DNA of 64,000 nucleotides, from assembly GCA_048013815.1 (NCBI GenBank), contig CM106585.1:11780001-11844000 (forward strand), written 5' to 3'. Shown here piece after piece: positions 56,534-64,000 of this stretch. The DNA comes from Setoptus koraiensis (lineage: Eukaryota > Arthropoda). A program made the translations under genes and the position numbers. The first letter of the stretch is position 1, and each line of letters begins with the position of its first letter. The notes below the pieces were generated by a model, which saw only the letters and a list, made by a program, of their open reading frames with translations, was not told the DNA's origin and did not search any database.

Positions 56534-59500
56534 GAATGTCAGTCTATGTATATTTGTGCCGATTGTGGTGAACCGTGAATACAGTGCCGCATCTGCACGA
56601 CAACAATTATCAGCCGACAATTATCGGCCTCGTTAGCGTGAGCGCGGCCCCCGATATTCATGACAATCGAGTCAGTTCAGGTAGCGACCAGCAGGGGTCC
56701 GATTGGGGCCAATTAGCAGCAACGCAACAGCAAACAACAAACAAACAACAAACCAACAACTTCGGGGCGACGACACTCGACAGGCCGACCAAGGGGCCAA
56801 TTATTGTTGAGTGCATAGGTGCGATATTGTTTCTGTTTGTGCCGGCCGTGGCAGTGTTGGCCAATACTCCAAATTGGTGTTGCCGATACTTGTTGTGATA
56901 CTATGGCAATGATAGCGCCAAATGAAAGAAAAACGGCAAATGTCAGACGAAATGCAAATGTGAAACGAAACAAAACAGGCGCGCAGCGCCATCTCGCGAC
57001 CGTGCCAGCGCACGAGAGACAAGACAGACTTTCCGAGAGTGGCACCGACCAACCAAATTGGTTGAACCAATCTCAGCACGTACGCTATAATATAGCGGCC
57101 ATTATAGCCGGGCTATATCGGTATGCAACCGGGGTGCACGTGGTTTCGGTAGCTCGCCACGTAATTTGGTGCCTAATTTGGTGCCCGAGTCGCCATGTCG
57201 AATCAATCGCGCCCGTGAGGTGCCAGCAACACTGACAAATTGGTTGTGAATGCAAGATATGGACGCGAACTGACCGGCCCCGACTTGTGAGGCGAAAAGT
57301 CGGGCCCGAGCGCGACTTTTCGGTGGGCGGCCGCTCGTCGACAGCGGTACAAACGACGACAAACTGACCGCGTCGGCCCGACATCGGCCAAGAATGCGGC
57401 CTTTGTGGCGCGCCGGCCACACACGAATCGCAGCGCCGAAGCGCCCAAGAATTCTCCCGGAGCGGGCGACATTGATGCGATCGATCGATGTAATATCGGC
57501 CGGCGGGCCGGCCGGCCGGATTCTCGTTACGGCCCATCACTCATGGCGGGCCGACGATGAGCGCACCACAACTAATGGGGCGCGCTCGGTGGCTCGCCCA
57601 TGACATGGGCTCGCCGACATGACAGCTCGGCCCATTAGTTGTTTGGTTGGCTTTATTTTTTACTAAACCGCTGGCTGATTGTTTGTCGCGAGCGCGGGCT
57701 CGGGCGCGGACGCAAACAAAGGGTGGGCATGGCATGAAATCGGCGGCCGCGGCGGCGGCGGCTGTCACACGGGCGACGTCGCCCCGCATGTCGGCCGCAA
57801 ACACACTGGCCAACAAATGACAAAAACGAGCAACATGACTGATGAGATTGTAATTACCGTTATTGTTGTAAATTGCGCCTAGGCAAACAATGATGCTCCT
57901 AATCACTGGCCGAAATCGGCCGCGGTCGCCGCCAACAACCGCTGCCGCCTGTGACCGCCGGCCCGTCCGCCGCCGGCCAGTAAATCACGCGCGCGCCGAT
58001 CAAGTGCGCGCCCGGCAAGTGCACCTCTTTTGCTGCCCCCCTGGCTCTCTGGTGCGCTGCTTTTGGTGCGCCCCCCACGCCGGACAAGCGAAGCGATTTG
58101 GCAGTCGTGTCGCTCTTTCATTTTTGGCCTCCATTTCAATAAATTCCGTCCATTTCATGCGTACCGCACTCATTTCCGCGGGCCACCCATCGATGACCGA
58201 TCAGCTGATCGCGATATCGCTCATTGGCGGGTCGGGCCGGCGCCCGAGACGCGCCGCCGACAGTCGGCCGGTCAGCTGATTGACAGTTAGTTACAGTCTT
58301 GGTTGCGCCGCTCGCAGTCATTCTTGTCCGCCGCCAATGACAGCCGAGCGGGCGGGCGGGCGGGCATCGATCGATCGCCATTTGCGTCGCGACATGATCA
58401 ATCAATCATGTTGGACATAATCATTTTTTACCAACATTGGGCGTGACATTTGATCCAATTCGCCCGAACGGCTCCCCCGTTTCCATTTGCCGTTTGTGCG
58501 GTGTCGCTGCTCGGGGGCGCACTCTCGCCGCGTTCGGTGGCCCGTAGTGCGCGCCCGTCGGCCCGTAGTGCGCGCCCGTCGGCCCGAAGTGCGCGACCGT
58601 CGGCCCGAAGTGCGCGCTTGTGGGCGCCCCATGTGCGAGCTGCTCCGAAATGCGCCACCGGCCGCCGAGACAACGCCGACGCCGAGAGGCTGCTCCGAGG
58701 CAAACTTTTCCGGCGACCGACGCGCCTCGATCCACTAAAAACTATAACTTCATTTAATCTGCGCCACGAGCGCTCCCAAACATGACCGGCGCTGCCGCCG
58801 CGGCGGCCATTATATTGTGTCGGGCGAAACGTCGCCGGCAGGGGCGTCCTTTTTGTTTGGGGCCCGTCAGCGATCTGATTTCAGCGGCGCATTGTGCAGC
58901 CGGCAACAATCTATGCGCGCGCTGTGACAGCCAGCGCAGTTTTGCCAGCCCTTGGCCACTTTGATCGATGGGGGCCCCGTCGGCAAAGAATGGGCCCGAG
59001 CCAGTGCAGAGCTATGCGCCAAATGATCAGTCACTTCTCATATCGCACCACGAGCGCGTGATATGCGGTCATGCAAATGCAGACAGTGCGAGATTATCTT
59101 GGCGACTTATTTTGCTCGGCACTGTATTTAACTTGCGGATATTTGAAGTGAGGCGCGCATGCCAATGTTCAAATATCCGCTGCACCCGCTCAATGCGGGC
59201 GCCGATATTGTGTCACTGGCACCCGGATGTTTGGTTGCGAACGATACAACCAAAGCTGTGACTGCTTGCGTAACACGGCCACTTGGCGGGTTTTATCGGG
59301 CCGGGTTTTGTGTTGCGCAATCAGTGCGGCGTTGCACCGGCCAATCAACCTGTTTTCGGCAATTATTGCCCAAATTGCACAGCATCCCATTGTGTGTCCG
59401 TTGCTCTGGGTTTCTCGGTTGCTCCGGCTTTCTCGGCCGGCGCACTCTAGTGGCCAGACTCTGGAACTAGAGTGACCCCATCTAGCGTGGACTGTTCACA

Positions 59501-60275
59501 GTCGGCACCGCCGGCGAACAAGTGCGACCCTGCCGCTGGGGCCCAGCGGGCCCGACGAGCCCCGAGGAGCCGCCGTTGCGCCCGATATTCGGCCGACACG
59601 AGTGTGTCACACGAATGGCGGGTATCGGGTATTGGCTGCCTATATTGTAAACTTTGCTGCCGTCGGTTGTTGTCGGTCGCTGTCGGTTGTTGTCGGTCGT
59701 TGTCGGTTGTCGTCGGTGGGCCATTGTTGATTGAGTCACGTCTCTCGTCATCGGCGATCTCCGGCGGCGGCGGCCTCGGCCAGAGCTGCAACCGAGCGGC
59801 GGCCAACCGGCGCCCGACCGGCGCCCACTGGCGCCCGGCAGACGAGCCACGAAAATAAAGTTATGCAATAAACAACAGTTGCTCAGGCCCGATCGGAAGC
59901 GCTCAGTTTGGCCGGCGCTGTTGCGATGTGCGCTGAAAAGAATCAATTTAATCCGCTGCCGCGTCGTCGGCGGTGACTCATTTTGTCAGCGCCCAGCCAC
60001 GGGCTCGCCCCTGGCGCCAATTTCGGCTCGTGGCTGGGCGCCCCAACGAGGCGAGCCCGCGATGCCTGCTTTGGGGCGCCTAGCGACCGATTCTTTTGCT
60101 ATATGATCGCTGGCTGCTCTTCAAATCGCTGGCTGCTGCTCGAATCGTTGGCTGCGCTTTGAATCTGTCCGCTGGCCATTCTTCAATTCTGTGCCCGTTA
60201 TGTTGGCTGGCATAATTGCGGCCCGGCTGTCGGACGGGCGCGACATTGTGCGTTGGTCCCGAGACGTGCCCGGCC

Positions 60276-60410
60276 AGCAGCGACAACAACAGCGGCGACA
60301 ACAACAATAACAGCAACAACAACGGCAACAGCAGCAACAACAGCAGCAACAGCAACAACGGCAACAGCGGCAACAACAACAGCAACAACAACGACGGCAA
60401 CGACAGCGCA
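60276..60410 (+). repeat. CAA/CAG/CGG trinucleotide tract
   Basis: About 135 bp of CAACAACGGCAACAG-type triplets. Confidence 0.85.
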
Positions 60411-60614
60411 CCAAGACGCGCCAAGATGCAGCGAGGGGAAGCGGCGCGTCAACGGGGCCCCAAAAATAACACAGCAGACAGCAGCCAGCACGAGCGACGC
60501 GCGCGTCACGCGAAATCAACAAAAGACAAAATCTGACAGGTGATGCGTAATGGAGTCCCGCTATTGCTTTTATCCGCCAGTGTCGTGGCGCTTGTTCTTG
60601 CGAGCTCCTTTATC

Positions 60615-60639
60615 CGCTCGTGACGAACCGTCACGAGCG
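60615..60639. repeat. 11-bp-arm hairpin
   Basis: CGCTCGTGACG and its exact reverse complement flank a 3-base loop. Confidence 0.75.
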
Positions 60640-61211
60640 AAACAACAAACAACCGCTCGCTTGTTTGCTCACCCGGCCGCTCGCCCCCGTTCACGCTCCA
60701 ACTAACCAAGACGCACCAATATTTACCTATCTCGGCCCATCTCTGGCTGCCTCGCGCCGCCTCGTCGTGTGCTCGTTCCTCTGTTTCGGGCCCCTCCGGT
60801 GACTTGAGTCTGGTTGGCTCCTGTCGGGCCCGCTTGGCTGCGCTCTGTGCCGCCAGTGGGCCGGCGAAACGGGCCGGCGCCAACGGGTTCATTAGGTTGA
60901 CCTCATTTGCATCGGCTCACCGGGCGCGCTGCTTCGCCGCCAGTGACGCGCGCGGGCACAGTGTGGCGGCGCGTCTCGCAAGCCATCCAGCTCAGCCCGC
61001 CGCCATACCCGCCATACGTACCCCAGGGGTAGCCGATGATGAAAAATAGCGAAAAAAGTAGCGGCGGTGGCGCAAAAAATTTAATCAAGCCATCGGAGCC
61101 GTTCGTTGGGCGCCCAATTGGCGGCCCACGGTGGGCGAAATTAAACTCTCGGCTCACTTTCGGATAACCAGCCGGCTGGCCACGCTGGATGGCGGCGTTA
61201 ACCGAAAGTGG

Positions 61212-61280
61212 CCGACGCGAGCAGTTCGATTGGGGCCCCGACGCGAGCAGTTCGATTGGGGCCCGACGCGAGCAGTTCGG
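61212..61280 (+). repeat. 25-26 bp tandem repeat, about 2.5 copies
   Basis: CCGACGCGAGCAGTTCGATT followed by GGGGC repeats twice plus a partial third. Confidence 0.8.
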
Positions 61281-62883
61281 CGGCTGCTCGCCGCACTGGC
61301 GCTCGTCGCCCGCGTGCCACAGGAAATAATTATCGGCGACTCGCACTTGCCCCAGCAACTGGGCCGCAGCTATTGGGGCCCGCTTACTGGAGCCCGGCTA
61401 CTGGGGCCCGTGTTTGTTTTGCGCGCCAGTTGGGCACCTATGCGTCGTGTGCATGATACACTCGCCAGCAGTGATGTAACATGAAAAGTTTACATAATGA
61501 TAATTTACACACACACACACTGGCTATATTACGGCGCTGCAACAACAACAACAACAACAACAACAGCAAACTCATTTGGCCAAGACAAACATTCATTTGG
61601 GGATACAAACAAGGCAACACAAACAACTTTTGCATTTTTTGCTCGTTGCCTAGCGGTTGTTGCGTCATGTCGTGTGTCATTTATCTCTGTCTCGCTCGTG
61701 CTGGCCAGTCGCCGTGTGAGGGCGCTCGCCAATGAGCACAACTGAGCCAACTGACTGAAACTAAACTGCTTGTCTGGCCAACAAAACCCAGCCAGCTCAT
61801 AACGTTTTGTTGGCTCATAACGCTCAGTTGTCATGACTGAATTGTCTGGCACTGAATGGGGCCGAATGGGGCCGCTCGGGCGCGGGCCCGCGTTTAACCG
61901 CATTATAGCGGTATGTGCTGGCGCATTATGGCGTGCTGGCACCGCACATACAAACAGAGACAGACAGACAATCGCGTAGTGGCCACATCGAGTCGCGCGA
62001 GTTGCTAATTTGCATAAATCGCGTGCAACTTGCACGACTTGCAGCACCGCCAGCGCCAGCAGCTGAAGCTGCCCGTCGGCCCGACAGCCGCAACCGGCCT
62101 GCGACTTCCGTAACGCAATTACGGCGCCACTAATGAACTATATAATATCCTCGGATATGTGCGCGCCGGCACTGGTTGTGTTGTTATTATTTTTATTGTG
62201 TGTTTGTGTGTCATTTGCTTGATTGTTTGTCGCTCACGTGCCCGTCGCGCCAACCTCGCCACACTTGTGTCCACGCACCCCGCACGGGCACGTACCCTGG
62301 GCGTCACGCACCCTGGGCGCCGGCGGAAAGTGGCGAAATTGGGCACGTTATTGAGTGCGCTAACAACTTGTTGTTGCGACTTGCGGCGCACGGACGCCGA
62401 CTTGCGGCTCGCCGGCGGCCCAATCGCTCAGCGGCCCGTTCGGGCATCAGGGGCCCGCGCTCTTATCGCACATCCGCACATGGCCTGGCCCGGCGGGGGC
62501 GGCCCGAGTCGCCTGTCCACCGAGGGCTGCATCTCCCGAGCAGTATCTCCCAAACGGTGCCTCGCAAATGGCATCTCCCAAACGGTATCTCCCAAACAGT
62601 ATCTCCATAATAGCGCTCGGCCAGACACCATTGTGTCGGGGTCGCCATATACGTGCATATGGGCACATATTCGGCCCTGCGCCGAATATAAGCCCGGGCG
62701 CGTCGGCGTCTGTCGGCCTATCGCTGCCGCGAAAATGGATCGGCGATGCGATGGGGGCCCCATTTCCATGGACCGATAATAAGCGGCGTCGCTTGCAGCC
62801 AACACGGTGGCTGAATAACATTAGCATGAAATTGAGCAACACACTCAAAAAGGGCGCAGGCTGACCTGGTGGCGCGCGTGAAA

Positions 62884-62972
62884 CGCTGGGGCCCCGCCGC
62901 TCACCGATGCCAAGCGGCGCCAGACGGTGAATGGGGCCCCGCTTGGCATCGGTGAGCGGCGGGGCCCCAGCG
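62884..62972. repeat. Perfect 34-bp-arm inverted repeat
   Basis: Arms 62884-62917 and 62939-62972 are exact reverse complements over 34 bp, starting CGCTGGGGCCCCGCCGCTCA, with a 21-base loop. It is the strongest foldback in the window. Flanks GAAA and AAAA are not an obvious target duplication. Confidence 0.9.
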
Positions 62973-63054
62973 AAAAAAGCCAATTGCCGAAAAAAGCACC
63001 CACTGCTAAAGTTGCACTGACTGGTAGGCGCAATTTAGATAGATGGCGCCCAAC

Positions 63055-63097
63055 AGGCCGGCCCCCACATTGAGGGCACATTGCAAGGGGCCGGCCT
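63055..63097. repeat. 11-bp-arm inverted repeat
   Basis: AGGCCGGCCCC (63055-63065) pairs with 63087-63097 across a 21-base loop, the same loop length as the nearby 62884 hairpin. Confidence 0.75.
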
Positions 63098-63329
63098 ATC
63101 GGGCCCACTGGCTGGCTGGCTGGCTGGCAGGAAGTTTATCGGCAGTTTATTATTATGCGACAAATATACACAGATTTACATTGCGACGACTGGCGTTGTG
63201 TTGCAGAGCGAGGGGGAGAGAGAGAGAGAAAAACATTATGGCGTATTGCATAATAATCAGGTTCGGGTGGCAGCCGGCTCTTGCTTGGGTCGCGCGCATT
63301 AGCTTGTCGGTTTGAGTCGCTATGCTAAT

Positions 63330-63661
63330 GACGACGACGACGACGACGAGAACGTCGGCACCGAACAACACCAACAACGGCGACAACAACGCCAGCAACA
63401 ACAGCAACAACAGCAACAACGCCAGCAACAACAGCAACAACAACAACAACAACAACGACGACGACACCAACAACAACATGGAAATGAGCCCGGCGCCGGC
63501 GAGAATACCAATGTCGTCGTCGGCGTTGCCGTCGATTAATGTTGCCATTGCTGGTGCCGCCGCCGCCGTTGTAGTTGTTGTCGTTGTTGTTGTTGTTGTC
63601 GTTGTTGTTGTTGTTGCTGTTGTTGCTGCTGTTGCGTTGGTGGTTGCCGTTGTTGTTGCAT
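63330..63661. repeat. Inverted pair of trinucleotide tracts
   Basis: GAC/CAA/CAG triplets (63330-63475) face GTT/GTC/GTG triplets (63568-63661) across about 90 bp of unique sequence, able to form a long imperfect hairpin. Confidence 0.8.
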
Positions 63662-64000
63662 AATAAATCCGAAGTGGCGCCATTGCACACGCCATTGCAG
63701 GATATTATGATGATATGCAAGAAATAGCGAGAGAGCGAGAGAGAGAGAGGGAGCGAGCGGGGAGAACGAGATGCCGCTCATGAATGATTCTTGAATTTAT
63801 TAGCCACCAGCAACCTTGATAAGGATGATGATGATGATGGCAGCGGCGCGAGCAAGCCCGAGAGTTTAGCAAGCCCAGTGTTGTTCGGGGCCGCCGTTAG
63901 CTGCTTATTTATATCCGTCAGTCGCTCAATGGACACCGTTGCGAGCACATCTCTGGCTCGCCGTGCCACTAGTAGCAACACTTGTTCTTTGTTTTTCCAT

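Larger units (their letters stand above)
52001..64000. other. Intergenic region to the right edge, no recognisable gene
   Basis: Non-coding sequence with 11-20 bp minisatellites, CAA tracts, and the strongest inverted repeats of the window (55736-55952 and 62884-62972). POU octamers lie at 56952, 59071, 60905 and 62008. I recognise no exon of a neighbouring gene entering from the right edge. Confidence 0.6.

Noticed and set aside
1-64000. tRNA or rRNA genes, or retroelement and transposase proteins
   Set aside because: I looked for T-loop-like GGTTCGA words and for reverse transcriptase or transposase motifs in the frames and saw none convincing.

Overview
This window is eukaryotic, very probably arthropod, nuclear DNA. 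It is GC-rich by eye, shows no obvious CpG shortage, and is packed with microsatellites and minisatellites. I recognise one protein-coding gene, at 9132-13527 on the + strand: a class III POU-domain transcription factor of the ventral veins lacking (vvl, also drifter/Cf1a) / POU3F family. The His-Lys-Gln-Pro segment of its homeodomain is the arthropod rather than the vertebrate form. The species cannot be fixed from sequence alone; the short intron and large low-complexity tracts would fit a mite or another small-genome arthropod, but that is a guess.

Layout. Positions 1-8800 are non-coding, with short tandem arrays, inverted repeats and an AT-rich patch near 8.05-8.17 kb. A CAA-rich leader (8818-9075), a 9-codon in-frame upstream ORF (9081-9110) and then the vvl start codon (9132) follow. 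Coding exon 1 (9132-11280) encodes a huge Gln/His/Ala-rich N-terminus. A 169-bp phase-1 intron (11281-11449) sits just before the POU-specific domain. Exon 2 (11450-13527) encodes the POU-specific domain, linker, homeodomain, an Asp run, more Gln/His-rich sequence and a C-terminal SUMO-type motif. The predicted protein is 1408 residues, about three times Drosophila Vvl. An AT-rich probable 3'UTR runs to about 14.38 kb.

The remaining ~50 kb (14.4-64 kb) holds no gene I can recognise. Its open reading frames are low-complexity, repeat-driven and overlap in several frames. This gene-desert layout is common around developmental transcription factor genes. By hand count several 8-bp regulatory words look far more frequent than base composition predicts: the E-box TCACCTGT/ACAGGTGA (28 sites), the POU octamer ATGCAAAT/ATTTGCAT (11 non-coding sites), TTAYGTAA (22), TGACGCAA/TTGCGTCA (17) and TTGCGCAA (about 14). 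They form local clusters: five CAGGTG boxes at 25.80-25.87 kb, four at 50.44-50.51 kb, and six TTAYGTAA sites at 46.1-46.6 kb. A perfect inverted ecdysone-receptor-type site lies at 35371-35383. I infer a large cis-regulatory domain of vvl with possible POU autoregulation, but a genome-wide sequence bias could produce the same counts.

The DNA is also rich in perfect or near-perfect inverted repeats, notably a 34-bp-arm hairpin at 62884-62972, a nested palindrome zone at 55736-55952 and a possible MITE-like element at 28491-28707. I saw no tRNA, rRNA, CRISPR array, or recognisable retroelement or DNA-transposon protein.
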